A DNA stretch of 64,000 nt, taken from Collinsella sp. AM18-10 (GTDB lineage: Bacteria; Actinomycetota; Coriobacteriia; Coriobacteriales; Coriobacteriaceae). Shown here in pieces: positions 54,725-63,936 of this stretch (its first letter is position 1; every line of letters starts with the position of its first letter). The position numbers were made by a program, and so were the translations under genes. The notes beneath the pieces were generated by a model. That model saw only the letters and a list, made by a program, of their open reading frames with translations, made no database searches and had not been told where the DNA came from. Where the stretch lies: NCBI RefSeq assembly GCF_003471585.1, contig NZ_QRJO01000011.1, positions 5,275 to 69,274 of the forward strand, written 5' to 3'.

Positions 54725-57583
54725 CTATGCAAGCGGCACGTTGTCATACCAACCCCATTTTGGCTTATATGAGGTGGAATAATAATTCAACCAGTACGCC
54801 ATATCGAGCGTCCTGATCCGACCGACATTATCCATAACCTGGTTATTACCGATGTAGAGACAAACGTGACCGTAAATTCCGCCCATATATGTATGCGTAT
54901 GCGAAGGAACGGCAATGACCATTCCAACCTTCAGCTGAGAATAATCGGTATATTTACAATAGTCCCAGTAGTAATCGCAGGCGTCCGTATGAACATTCCT
55001 AAATCCGGCACGCTCATAAATATCTGCAATCCACTCAGAGCACAAACCAGGACCAGGAGAGGGTACCTGTCGAGCAAGCTCTACAATCTTCTTCTGCATT
55101 GGATTTGCAAGCGTAAAAGGTTGCCCAAGCAAACACGGCGAAATGGTAGTTCCGGGTGCATTGGCACCTTTTCTTGTAAGGCGCACCTGGACGGCCTGAA
55201 CGTGCACCCCATAGCCGGTACTGCCGGCAACAGCACCATCTTTAGCCCAACCAAGCCAGCCGACGCTATCAACATGAACCCTATACCAAACATCGAAGTA
55301 AGATGCCAAGTCACCTGATAGAGAGATTTTGATAGCCTCAACCGAATTGGACTCAGTGGTAGACGAAAGCTGTCCTCCGTTTGATTTGCCAGAAGTCCAG
55401 CCTACATTTGAAAAATGTAGTTGATAATTAATCCCGCCGGCAACAGATGAAGTAGTTTTAGCCGAAAACCCGGTGATGGGAATTCCCTGACCAGTTGTAC
55501 CGGACACCTCTCCGGCAGAAACAGTATTCTGCCAAGCACCTTTCACCCGAGAGGAATACGTCACCGTAGGTATTTCAAGATGAGAATACCCCGACGTATC
55601 AGGATGGGAAGCGCCCTTCTTAATGAGCTTAATCTGAATAGCTTCGAGGGAACACGACATACCGGTGGTGCCGGCCTCCTCGCCGTCCTTGGCCCAGGCC
55701 ATCCAGCCGATGTTGGAGGCGTGGACGCGGTAGTAGACGTCGTAGTCCCTGGCGAGGGAGCCCGTGAGCCTCAGCCGCACGGCCTCGACGGCGCGGCCCT
55801 GTCCGGTGGTGCCGCCCTCGGAGGCCGAGGGGGTGTCCCAGCCCTGCCAGCCGATGCCCGAGACGTGGGCGTTGATCCGGACGGAAGAGCCGTCCGAGTA
55901 GTCGGAGCTGTCGAGCGAGAGCTTGAGGTCCTCGAGGGCGAGGCCGCGGCCGGTGGTGCCGGCGGTCCCGCCGTCCGAGACGGCGCCCTGCCAGCCCACG
56001 TTGGAGACGTGGGCGCGGTAGGTCAGGGACATGGGCTTCTTCTTGAAGGCGTAGTCGACGTTGGCGCCGTCGGACGAGGGGGCGGCGTCGCCCTTCTTGA
56101 CGAGCCTGATCTGGACGGCCTCGACGCTCCTGCCGAAGCCCGTGGTGCCGGCCTCCTCGCCGTCCTTGGCCCAGGCCATCCAGCCGATGTTGGAGGCGTG
56201 GACGCGGTAGTAGACGTCGTAGTCCCTGGCGAGGGAGCCCGTGAGCCTCAGCCGCACGGCCTCGACGGCGCGGCCCTGTCCGGTGGTGCCGCCCTCGGAG
56301 GCCGAGGGGGTGTCCCAGCCCTGCCAGCCGATGCCACTTACATTTGCGTTAATTTGCACAGAGCCATCTTCAACGGGATTCAGGATGCTGACCTTAAGAT
56401 CCTCCACTGATTTAGACTGCCCCGTTGTGCCAGCTGTAGACCCGTCGCGCTTGCTGCTCATCCAGCCAATATTCGAGACATGCGCCTCATACTGAATATG
56501 CATCTTGCTGTCGTCTACGTTCAAAAAAGAACCGTTGAAGCAATAGTTCATGTCACAGCGTCCGTTAACGCCCGGGACATTGCCGCTGCTTGAATACTGC
56601 CAGAAACTGTAGCTGCCAGCATAATCGCAACGCCAATTATATTGAGCGACCCAATGGTCATAACCGCTCAGAGACGGACTATCCAAGTAGTTGTTGAGCC
56701 AGTTAAGGTTCGCATAGATACCCGACTTAAAGCCAACAGCCTCCATACGGTTGCAAAAAGCCTGCGCAATCTGGGCGAGCTTATCTTTGCTGAAATTTGG
56801 ATCCTGCAGGATATAGTTATCCTCAAGATCGTAATAAACGGGAAGCGACGGATGATGGCCACCGAGCCAAGCAAGTGTCCTGTCTGCCTCTTTATTGGCA
56901 TCCTCTACAGAACGGGCATAGGAGTAGTAATACACACCATAAGGAATACCGAGGCGCTCACATTCAGCAGCATTCCTCTCAAAAGAATCGTCAGGTTTTC
57001 CGTAAACAGGTCCAACCTTGAGAATGGCAAAATCAATCCCAGCGGCCTTAACCTTATTCCAGTCGACAGTCCCTTGATGATTGCTGACATCGATACCACG
57101 CGCAACGGCACCATTTGGCAAAGCATCGTCAGACAAAGACTGCACATCGATGTCGTCGCCGCCCGCATTGATGAGGACACCGTTTTCATAACGCCAAGAG
57201 TTAGGCTCTAGGGAGTCGGATTCAGAGGAATCTGTCTCGATGGAAACATCGTCCGAAGCCTCACCATCAGAATCATCAGTGCCCGGCTCATCAGCACCAA
57301 CCCCAGCCTGATCGTCGGAAATAAAGTCTGAATCCTCGTCAGGACGAGCAGCATTTGCATCGTCGCCGTACCATTCGGTTTGACCTTGGGAATCCGAAGC
57401 ATCAACCTGTGTTCCCTGGGAAATTTCATCTTGGGATCCGCGCTCTTCAGACGCTTGAGATGTCGATCGCGAGATAGTGCCAGATTCAGCTAACAGCGCA
57501 TAAGCACAGTAAGGCTGAGCGACTTGCGACCAAATCATTACTAGCGCGCAAGCCAAAACCGCATACGCTTTTAGACGTTTCAT
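54725..57583 (-). CDS. secreted GH25 lysozyme with ChW repeats and a CHAP/NlpC-like domain
   Basis: 952 residues. Signal peptide (1-30), an acidic linker to about 160, and a GH25 muramidase domain (about 162-365) with GIDVSNHQG (D165) and YYDLEDNY (D252, E254), the family's catalytic acids. Nine ChW-type repeats follow, then a C-terminal cysteine-peptidase-like domain (836-952) with GLCSEWIAD (C848) and YGHVCLYIGNN (H906). The protein could therefore cut both glycan and peptide of peptidoglycan. A 194-bp block is duplicated inside the repeats. GGGGGAT precedes ATG 57581-57583; a longer upstream frame lacks a site. Confidence 0.9.
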   Translation of the reverse strand: MKRLKAYAVLACALVMIWSQVAQPYCAYALLAESGTISRSTSQASEERGSQDEISQGTQVDASDSQGQTEWYGDDANAARPDEDSDFISDDQAGVGADEPGTDDSDGEASDDVSIETDSSESDSLEPNSWRYENGVLINAGGDDIDVQSLSDDALPNGAVARGIDVSNHQGTVDWNKVKAAGIDFAILKVGPVYGKPDDSFERNAAECERLGIPYGVYYYSYARSVEDANKEADRTLAWLGGHHPSLPVYYDLEDNYILQDPNFSKDKLAQIAQAFCNRMEAVGFKSGIYANLNWLNNYLDSPSLSGYDHWVAQYNWRCDYAGSYSFWQYSSSGNVPGVNGRCDMNYCFNGSFLNVDDSKMHIQYEAHVSNIGWMSSKRDGSTAGTTGQSKSVEDLKVSILNPVEDGSVQINANVSGIGWQGWDTPSASEGGTTGQGRAVEAVRLRLTGSLARDYDVYYRVHASNIGWMAWAKDGEEAGTTGFGRSVEAVQIRLVKKGDAAPSSDGANVDYAFKKKPMSLTYRAHVSNVGWQGAVSDGGTAGTTGRGLALEDLKLSLDSSDYSDGSSVRINAHVSGIGWQGWDTPSASEGGTTGQGRAVEAVRLRLTGSLARDYDVYYRVHASNIGWMAWAKDGEEAGTTGMSCSLEAIQIKLIKKGASHPDTSGYSHLEIPTVTYSSRVKGAWQNTVSAGEVSGTTGQGIPITGFSAKTTSSVAGGINYQLHFSNVGWTSGKSNGGQLSSTTESNSVEAIKISLSGDLASYFDVWYRVHVDSVGWLGWAKDGAVAGSTGYGVHVQAVQVRLTRKGANAPGTTISPCLLGQPFTLANPMQKKIVELARQVPSPGPGLCSEWIADIYERAGFRNVHTDACDYYWDYCKYTDYSQLKVGMVIAVPSHTHTYMGGIYGHVCLYIGNNQVMDNVGRIRTLDMAYWLNYYSTSYKPKWGWYDNVPLA
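55665..55858. repeat. 194-bp direct repeat, copy A (inside the GH25 ChW gene)
   Basis: By eye, identical base for base to 56142-56335, with a period of 477 bp. It encodes two and a half ChW repeats. The surrounding stretch (about 55660-56335) is markedly GC-richer than the rest of the gene. Confidence 0.9.
56142..56335. repeat. 194-bp direct repeat, copy B (inside the GH25 ChW gene)
   Basis: Second copy of 55665-55858. Composition switches to AT-rich immediately beyond its 3' end (from 56336), where the protein sequence continues in the same repeat register. Confidence 0.9.
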
Positions 57584-57692
57584 GTATATCCCCCAAGATA
57601 ACAGCTGGATACAGCGACACAATCAATGGTTATATTACCGCACTTCATAGAACACTTTTTGAGCTTGGAAAAGAATGCCACCGACACAAAAA

Positions 57693-57718
57693 GAGGCGCT
57701 CCTATTACGGAGCGCCTC
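57693..57718 (-). terminator. terminator of the two-gene C39/NlpC ChW transcript
   Basis: GAGGCGCTCC and GGAGCGCCTC form a perfect 10-bp stem with a TATTAC-type loop, followed on the minus strand by TTTTTGTG. Confidence 0.85.
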
Positions 57719-57726
57719 AATAGGCT

Positions 57727-60700
57727 CTATGCAAAAGGTCTTGCGGCACCGATCACACGACCGGGAGCGTTAACCGAACGTTCGGTAACTCCAATTCCCG
57801 GCCACGAATCAATAATTCGACCGTTTCCGATATAGATTCCAATATGACCCTGGTAGTAGACCACATCTCCCCTCTGCATGGCAGAGGTGCTAACCGGCAT
57901 AAATGTGTTGTTGCGATACCAATTCATGGAGTTATAGGTTTGCTCGGGCAACCAACGATGGTTATAGGGGTTATACCAACCCATATCCATGCCAGTCGCA
58001 TACAGACATTGCAGTACCAAGCCTGAGCAATCAACCGCATCTCCCGGCCAAGAAGACCAAGGCTCGATATAACGAGTTCCAATATATTCACGAGCACGCT
58101 GGATAAATGCATTAATGCAGTCCTGGCGCGAAGCGTTATAAGAAATACGGGAAGGCGTGACGTACGTAAAGTATCCGGTGCAATACGAAGGAAGCTGCAC
58201 GCTGTTGCAATTAACCTTTGGATAAGAACCGGGGGTCTGATATCCCATATATCGATAGGTCTCAAAATACGAATCAAACGTAGAGCCCGGTGCGGAAGCG
58301 CCCTTGGGGACAATCTTTACCTGTAAGGCCTGAACAGGAATGCCAAGCTTCGTGGTACCCGCCGGTGATCCATTTTTGGTCCAGCCAAGCCAACCATAAT
58401 TTGACACATGGACGCGATACCAGACATCAAAGTAATTGGAAACCTCGCCAGTCAAGTTAATCTTGACGGCCTGGATTTGCTGTCCTTGGCCAACAGTTCC
58501 CGATGTAGCCCCATCTGAAACAGCAGATTGCCAACCGATATTGGATACATGAGCGGAATACGAAATGCCGCCGCTCATGGAACTATCGGAGAGCGACAGC
58601 TGCATGGCTTCTATGGCGCGGCTCTGTCCAACGGTACCAGCGATCTCGCCGCTGCCAACGGCCGCTTTCCAGCCAAGACCGGAACAGTTCGCCTTAGCCG
58701 AAAAACCAGGAAGCTGAATCAACGCAGCATGATCCTGAGCGGGAGCATCGAATGAACCTTTAGCAACCAACTTAACTTGAATTGCTTCAGCCTGCTTAGA
58801 CAACCCAACGGTGCCAGCTGCAGCATCATTTTTAGCCCAACCAAGCCAGCCATAATCCGCCGCATGAATACGGTAGTAGATATCGTATTTTGAGGCGTCG
58901 TTGCCGGTCAGTCTTAATTTAACCGCCTGAATTGCGAGACCCCTGCCAACAGTGCCAGCATAGTCAGCACCCGAGACGTATGGCTGCCAGCCGATATTCG
59001 CAACATGTGCCGACACTTCGACGGAGGCATCGATGCCCTGAGTTGCAACATACAACGCCTGCAGGGAGCGGGACTTGCCCGTCTGGCCGGCGGTTTCACC
59101 GTTGCCAACAGGAGCCAACCAGCCCGCAGAAGCAACGTGCGCCTGAGAAACAAGACCAATTCCAGACGTTTCGATAAACGCATTGGCAGTGGAGCCAGGC
59201 GAAGACTGGCCCTTACTCACAAGCGCAATTTCAATGCCGCACAAACCGGAAGAGCCACCAGAAACGCCACATGCCTGACCATTTGACGTCCAGCCCGTCC
59301 AACCATTACCGGAATCGCATGCTCGATACCAAATGTCGTAATTGGCAGCGAGCTGGCCGCTCAGCGACAACTTAATCGCTTTAACAGGAGCTCCTGATAC
59401 TGCTATAGCAGCACCGCCATCCGTTGACGAGGCGCCCCAGCCTGAATACCCATCCATAACGGAATAAGAAATAGACCCGTTATCAGTTTGACCGGCAACG
59501 CTCAGGACAATAGAGTTCAGCAGCTTAGCGCCATTGCCTCCGATCGTGGCCTTTTGACCGGAAGAGGAGCCAAGACTCTCCCCAGAAACGGCCGATCCGG
59601 AAACCGTAACAGCATCTGGATCGCCGATAAAGACCTTATCCGATGAACCGGGCGCTGGTCCGCCTTTCTCGACAAGAGCCGCTTTGACGGCTTCGATAGC
59701 CCTGCCCTTACCGGCAGAACCAGCGGCAGCACCATTGCAGGCCCAATCGAGCCAGCCTATGCCTGACACATGAGCGCAATACCAAATGTCATATTTCTCG
59801 GCCGCCTCACCGGTCAAACGAATCTGGACGGCCTCAAGCCGCTGCGCCTTACCAGTCGTGCCGCAGCGCCCCGCAGACCACTGTTGCCATCCAATATTCG
59901 ACACATGACCACGAAGTTCAATGGCGCCGGAATGACCATACCAGTCAAGCTGGGCCTCGAGCGCTTCCATGGGAAGGGCCCTGCCAGTCGTCCCTGCAAT
60001 AGACCCGCTCCCTACGGGGGACATCCATCCTATATTCGCCGTATGCGAGCGGACAGAAATCGAAGCGGGATCATCAACACGATTCTTGAAGGGCGTGGAC
60101 GTGTCGCCCGGGGCGGGTTCGCCCTTGGGCAGGACCGCGACCTGGACGGCCTGGACGGCGCGGCCGTAGCCCGCCGAGCCGGCGTCGGCGCCGTCGCACG
60201 CCCAGCCGAGCCATCCGAACTCGGCGGAGTGGACGCGGTACCAGACGGTGTAGCGGGCCGACAGGTCCGCGGACAGCCTGACCCTCAGGGCCTCGACGGC
60301 GCGGGACCGGCCGGTGGTGCCGGCGGTGCCGCCGTTGCCGACGGCGGCCTGCCAGCCGACGTTGGAGACGTGGGCCTCGACGGATATGGCATTTGCAACC
60401 TGCTCTTGAGAGGAAGCCCCGTCCACTTCGAGTGAGATTTTCAGTGCCTCAAGATTCAAGCCTCTACCCGTCGTTCCGGCAGTCTTGCCCGAACCAACTG
60501 GATTCATCCAGCCGATATTCTGCACATGGGCAGAAACGCTTACGTTTTTGACGGTCAGCTGATCGCTTAAAGCTGAATCATCAGCAACGACTTCGCCTGC
60601 CTCTTCGGATGAAGCCTGTTGCGCGTCTTGAGGCTTGCTAACCACAGGTGAAGCATCCAATTCTTGTCCCTCAGACACTGACCTGTCTTCGATAGCGGTC

Positions 60701-60843
60701 GAGTCATCAGAATAGAAATTTGTTGAGTCAACAGATCCGTTAATTAAATTATCGGCATATGCAGCGGTCACAACCCATGTTTGACTCACGAGCAACACGA
60801 CAGCCATGAGAATAGAAACGGACACATCAAAGAGACGTCTCAC
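57727..60843 (-). CDS. secreted ChW-repeat NlpC/P60 peptidase
   Basis: 1038 residues. Signal peptide (1-30), Ser/Asp-rich linker, 14 ChW-type repeats (the seventh degenerate, VMDGYSGWGAS) in the same order as the 51512-54547 and 60874-63936 products, and a C-terminal NlpC/P60 domain (905-1038). Catalytic C939 in DCSGLV and H1000 in YQGHIGIYIGNG, then D1012 as likely third residue. It would cleave D-iGlu-mDAP type bonds in wall peptides. GTG 60841-60843 is chosen because GGAAGGTGG lies upstream; the ATG six codons before has none. It lies 30 bases after the next ChW gene and is probably co-transcribed. Confidence 0.9.
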   Translation of the reverse strand: MRRLFDVSVSILMAVVLLVSQTWVVTAAYADNLINGSVDSTNFYSDDSTAIEDRSVSEGQELDASPVVSKPQDAQQASSEEAGEVVADDSALSDQLTVKNVSVSAHVQNIGWMNPVGSGKTAGTTGRGLNLEALKISLEVDGASSQEQVANAISVEAHVSNVGWQAAVGNGGTAGTTGRSRAVEALRVRLSADLSARYTVWYRVHSAEFGWLGWACDGADAGSAGYGRAVQAVQVAVLPKGEPAPGDTSTPFKNRVDDPASISVRSHTANIGWMSPVGSGSIAGTTGRALPMEALEAQLDWYGHSGAIELRGHVSNIGWQQWSAGRCGTTGKAQRLEAVQIRLTGEAAEKYDIWYCAHVSGIGWLDWACNGAAAGSAGKGRAIEAVKAALVEKGGPAPGSSDKVFIGDPDAVTVSGSAVSGESLGSSSGQKATIGGNGAKLLNSIVLSVAGQTDNGSISYSVMDGYSGWGASSTDGGAAIAVSGAPVKAIKLSLSGQLAANYDIWYRACDSGNGWTGWTSNGQACGVSGGSSGLCGIEIALVSKGQSSPGSTANAFIETSGIGLVSQAHVASAGWLAPVGNGETAGQTGKSRSLQALYVATQGIDASVEVSAHVANIGWQPYVSGADYAGTVGRGLAIQAVKLRLTGNDASKYDIYYRIHAADYGWLGWAKNDAAAGTVGLSKQAEAIQVKLVAKGSFDAPAQDHAALIQLPGFSAKANCSGLGWKAAVGSGEIAGTVGQSRAIEAMQLSLSDSSMSGGISYSAHVSNIGWQSAVSDGATSGTVGQGQQIQAVKINLTGEVSNYFDVWYRVHVSNYGWLGWTKNGSPAGTTKLGIPVQALQVKIVPKGASAPGSTFDSYFETYRYMGYQTPGSYPKVNCNSVQLPSYCTGYFTYVTPSRISYNASRQDCINAFIQRAREYIGTRYIEPWSSWPGDAVDCSGLVLQCLYATGMDMGWYNPYNHRWLPEQTYNSMNWYRNNTFMPVSTSAMQRGDVVYYQGHIGIYIGNGRIIDSWPGIGVTERSVNAPGRVIGAARPFA
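60088..60392. repeat. 305-bp block shared with 63310-63614 (copy 1)
   Basis: Aligned by eye against 63310-63614 it shows only about three mismatches. It covers one and a half ChW repeats near the N-terminus of the NlpC/P60 ChW gene and is far GC-richer than the sequence on both sides, with sharp edges. Confidence 0.88.
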
Positions 60844-60873
60844 GATTCCACCTTCCTTCATCTATTAACGAAC

Positions 60874-63800
60874 CTACTTAAGAACAACCGCTTGGGCTCC
60901 CCGTTGCGAGTATAGCGAAGCGATGCGTTCAGCAGAGTTAGAGACATAGCCAGAGAGCGAATCGGCAATGTAAACGGTACCCAGGGAACGATTAAAGCCT
61001 CTTAAAACAACGGTATGAGAGTTGGTATACGTTCGATAAATCCTTCCGCCATATGCCTGAGTCGCATAGCATCGACCCAAATTCTGCATGCCTATCGTCG
61101 ACCAGATAATAACGGGATGTCCGGCTTCCAAATAGGAATAAAGATCATAGAAACCAGTGCCCGTGACGTCATACGCCCGCAAGCTGCTTCCACGACTAAT
61201 CAAAAAAGAATTAGCCGTGTTGGTCAATCCAGGAGCGGATATGCAGTTTCCGTTCGAAGCGCTATGCGGATTACCCCAAAACGCCGTAACAAAATCCCAA
61301 CTGCTCTTAGGCATATACGCATCTGCAATGACGGTTTTGCCCAGCCCAAATCCGTAATAGTTGAGCGCATTAGTCAATGCAACGGACTCGCAACCAGTAG
61401 GAAGCTCGGGATTCTGCATTGTGCAAGGAACGTTGAGGACAACCGAATTCGGGTGCAAGGGGCGATCCCTGTACGCGCCCTCCGTGGGGCCCGGCGCCGC
61501 CGAGCCCTTCGCGAGGATGCGGACCTGGAGCGCCTCGACGCGGTAGCCGATGCCGGTCGTGCCGGCGCGGGCCCCGTCGCTGGCCCACCCGAGCCAGCCG
61601 TAGTCCTGCACGTAGGCGCGGTACCACACGTCGTAGTACTCGGAGAGGCCGCCGGTCAGGCGCATCTTGACGCACTCGGCCGCCCTGCCCTGGCCGGTGG
61701 TGCCGGCCACGGCGCCGTCAGAGACCTCGTCCTGCCAGCCGATGCCGGAGACGTGGGCGCTGTAGGACAGGCCGCCGGAGACCGGCGAGGAGACCTCGGC
61801 CGAGATCGCCTCTACGGCGCGGGCCTGGCCGGTGGTGCCGGCGGTGCCGCCGTTGCCGACGGCGGCCTGCCAGCCGACGCCCGAGACGTGGGCCCTGAGG
61901 CTGAGCGAGGGGACGGAGAGCTCGGCGGGGGCGCCCGACGATGGGGCGTCGCCGCCCTTCTCGACGAGGACGACCTGGAGCGCCTCGGCCTGGACACCGA
62001 GGCCCTCGGTGCCCGCGGCCTCGCCGTCCTTGGCCCAGCCGAGCCAGCCGTAGCCCGCCGCGTGGACGCGGTACCAGACGTCATAGGAATCGGAGACGGG
62101 GCCGGAGAGGGACACCCTCACGGCCTGGACGGCGCGGCCCTGCCCCACCGTGCCGGCGTAGGAGGGGGCGGAGGCGGCGTCCTGCCAGCCGATGCCGGCC
62201 ACATGGGCCGCGACGGAGACGGAGCTCCCCTCGCCCGCCCCCTCGAGGGAGGCGCGCACCGCCTGGAGCGCGAGGCCCCTGCCGGTCGTGCCGACGTCCT
62301 CGCCGCCGCCCACCGCCTGCAGCCAGCCGCGCTCCGCGACATGGCCCTGCAGGACGAGCGCCGGGCCGGAGGCGGCGCCGGAGACGAAGGCCCCCTCGGT
62401 CGGGCCGGGGGCGGCGCCGCCCTTCGCGACGAGAGCGACCTGGACTGCGGTGAGGCCCGAGGCGCCCGACTCGACGCCGGAGGGCTCGCCGGAGCTCGCC
62501 CAGCCGGTCCAGCCGCGCGCGGAGTCGCAGGAACGGTACCAGACGTCGTAGCGCTCGGCGAGGCCGCCGGACAGCTCGAAGCGGACGGCCTTGAGCTGGA
62601 ACCCGCCGCCCGTGGCGACGAGCTGCGCCCCGTCGGAGCTGGACTCCCCCTGCCAGCCGGAGCCGAGCAGGAGGCCGCGGTAGCCGACCGACCCGTCGGA
62701 CTCGAGGTTGTCGACAACGGCAGCGACGGAGCCCAGCACGGGCCCCTTCTCGGAGCCGAGCGTCAGGACCCCGCCGGAGAACGACGAGCCCGCCGGCGAG
62801 CCGGAGACGGAGAGGGCCGAGCCGGACAGGCGCTCGCCGGCGCCGCGGAAGGCGCCGCCGACCGGGCCCGGCGCGGCGCCGCCCTTGGGGACGAGCACGA
62901 CCTGGACGGCCTGGACGGCCTTCGACAGGCCCACCGTGCCCGCGGACGCGCCGTCCTTGGCCCAGCCGAGCCAGCCGTAGTCGGAGCAGTGCACGCGGTA
63001 CCAGACATCGTAGGACGAGGCGGCCTCGCCGGAGAGCCTGAACTGGAGCGCCTCGACCGCCAGGGAGCGCCCGGTGGTGCCGGCGGCGCCCGAGGTCCAG
63101 CCCTGCCAGCCGACGTTCGAGACGTGGGCCCTCACCTCGAGGGAGGAGGAGCCGTGCCCGTACCAGGACACGGAGCCCGAGAGGGCCTCGAGGGCGCGGC
63201 CCTGCCCGGTGGTGCCGGCCGCGGCGCCGTCCGAGACGGCGCCCTGCCAGCCGATGCCGGCGACGTGGGCGCGGTAGGAGACCGAGGGGGGCTCGGAGGA
63301 CCTGTCGACGAAGGGCGTGGACGTGTCGCCCGGGGCGGGGTCGCCCTTGGGCAGGACCGCGACCTGGACGGCCTGGACGGCGCGGCCGTAGCCCGCCGAG
63401 CCGGCGTCGGCGCCGTCGCACGCCCAGCCGAGCCACCCGAACTCGGCGGAGTGGACGCGGTACCAGACGGTGTAGCGGGCCGACAGGTCCGCGGACAGCC
63501 TGACCCTCAGGGCCTCGACGGCGCGGGACCGGCCGGTGGTGCCGGCGGTGCCGCCGTTGCCGACGGCGGCCTGCCAGCCGACGTTCGAGACGTGGGCCTC
63601 GACGGATATGGCATCGGCGCCGAGGGGCTCGCCGGTCGACGCGTCGGACAGGACGAGGCGCAGCGCCTCGAGGGGGAGCCCCCTGCCGGTCGTGCCGGCG
63701 ACCCCGCCGCCGGCGACGGCGCCCATCCAGCCGATATTGGAGACGTGGGCCGAGTACGAGAGCGAGACGGGCGCGGCCTCCTCGGCCCGGGCGGGCTCCG

Positions 63801-63936
63801 CCTGGCCCCCGCCGGCCTGTGGGGCCTCGGGCTGGGCGGCGGGCTCGCCGTAAGCCGCGGGCCCGCACAGGGCCAGGGCGGCCGCGAGCGCGAGCGCGAC
63901 GACGGCCCCGGAAACTCGTTTCATGGAGCGCTTCAT
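60874..63936 (-). CDS. secreted ChW-repeat protein with C39-like cysteine peptidase domain
   Basis: 1020 residues. Signal peptide (1-30, ending AAYG-EP), short Ala/Glu linker, 14 ChW-type repeats (about 58-815; the seventh degenerate) and a C-terminal domain (832-1020) of the Peptidase_C39_2 type: VVLNVPCTMQNPELPTGCESVALTNALNYYG, with C849, H974 in NSHTVVLRGF and D992 in IADSLSG. The substrate is unknown. Sequence coding the repeats is extremely GC-rich, whereas the peptidase end (60874 to about 61460) is not. GGGGGA lies six bases before ATG 63934-63936. First gene of a likely two-gene transcript. Confidence 0.88.
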   Translation of the reverse strand: MKRSMKRVSGAVVALALAAALALCGPAAYGEPAAQPEAPQAGGGQAEPARAEEAAPVSLSYSAHVSNIGWMGAVAGGGVAGTTGRGLPLEALRLVLSDASTGEPLGADAISVEAHVSNVGWQAAVGNGGTAGTTGRSRAVEALRVRLSADLSARYTVWYRVHSAEFGWLGWACDGADAGSAGYGRAVQAVQVAVLPKGDPAPGDTSTPFVDRSSEPPSVSYRAHVAGIGWQGAVSDGAAAGTTGQGRALEALSGSVSWYGHGSSSLEVRAHVSNVGWQGWTSGAAGTTGRSLAVEALQFRLSGEAASSYDVWYRVHCSDYGWLGWAKDGASAGTVGLSKAVQAVQVVLVPKGGAAPGPVGGAFRGAGERLSGSALSVSGSPAGSSFSGGVLTLGSEKGPVLGSVAAVVDNLESDGSVGYRGLLLGSGWQGESSSDGAQLVATGGGFQLKAVRFELSGGLAERYDVWYRSCDSARGWTGWASSGEPSGVESGASGLTAVQVALVAKGGAAPGPTEGAFVSGAASGPALVLQGHVAERGWLQAVGGGEDVGTTGRGLALQAVRASLEGAGEGSSVSVAAHVAGIGWQDAASAPSYAGTVGQGRAVQAVRVSLSGPVSDSYDVWYRVHAAGYGWLGWAKDGEAAGTEGLGVQAEALQVVLVEKGGDAPSSGAPAELSVPSLSLRAHVSGVGWQAAVGNGGTAGTTGQARAVEAISAEVSSPVSGGLSYSAHVSGIGWQDEVSDGAVAGTTGQGRAAECVKMRLTGGLSEYYDVWYRAYVQDYGWLGWASDGARAGTTGIGYRVEALQVRILAKGSAAPGPTEGAYRDRPLHPNSVVLNVPCTMQNPELPTGCESVALTNALNYYGFGLGKTVIADAYMPKSSWDFVTAFWGNPHSASNGNCISAPGLTNTANSFLISRGSSLRAYDVTGTGFYDLYSYLEAGHPVIIWSTIGMQNLGRCYATQAYGGRIYRTYTNSHTVVLRGFNRSLGTVYIADSLSGYVSNSAERIASLYSQRGAQAVVLK
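63310..63614. repeat. 305-bp block shared with 60088-60392 (copy 2)
   Basis: Here the block sits in uniformly GC-rich repeats, so this gene is the more likely donor or source of the copy at 60088-60392. Confidence 0.88.

Noticed and set aside
55665..63614. Repeated DNA as a CRISPR array or insertion sequence
   Set aside because: The repeats are coding, in frame and without spacers, inverted ends or a transposase.
62081..63868. 595-codon minus-strand frame overlapping the same ChW repeats
   Set aside because: It is an Arg/Gly-rich out-of-frame shadow caused by GC-rich repeats.
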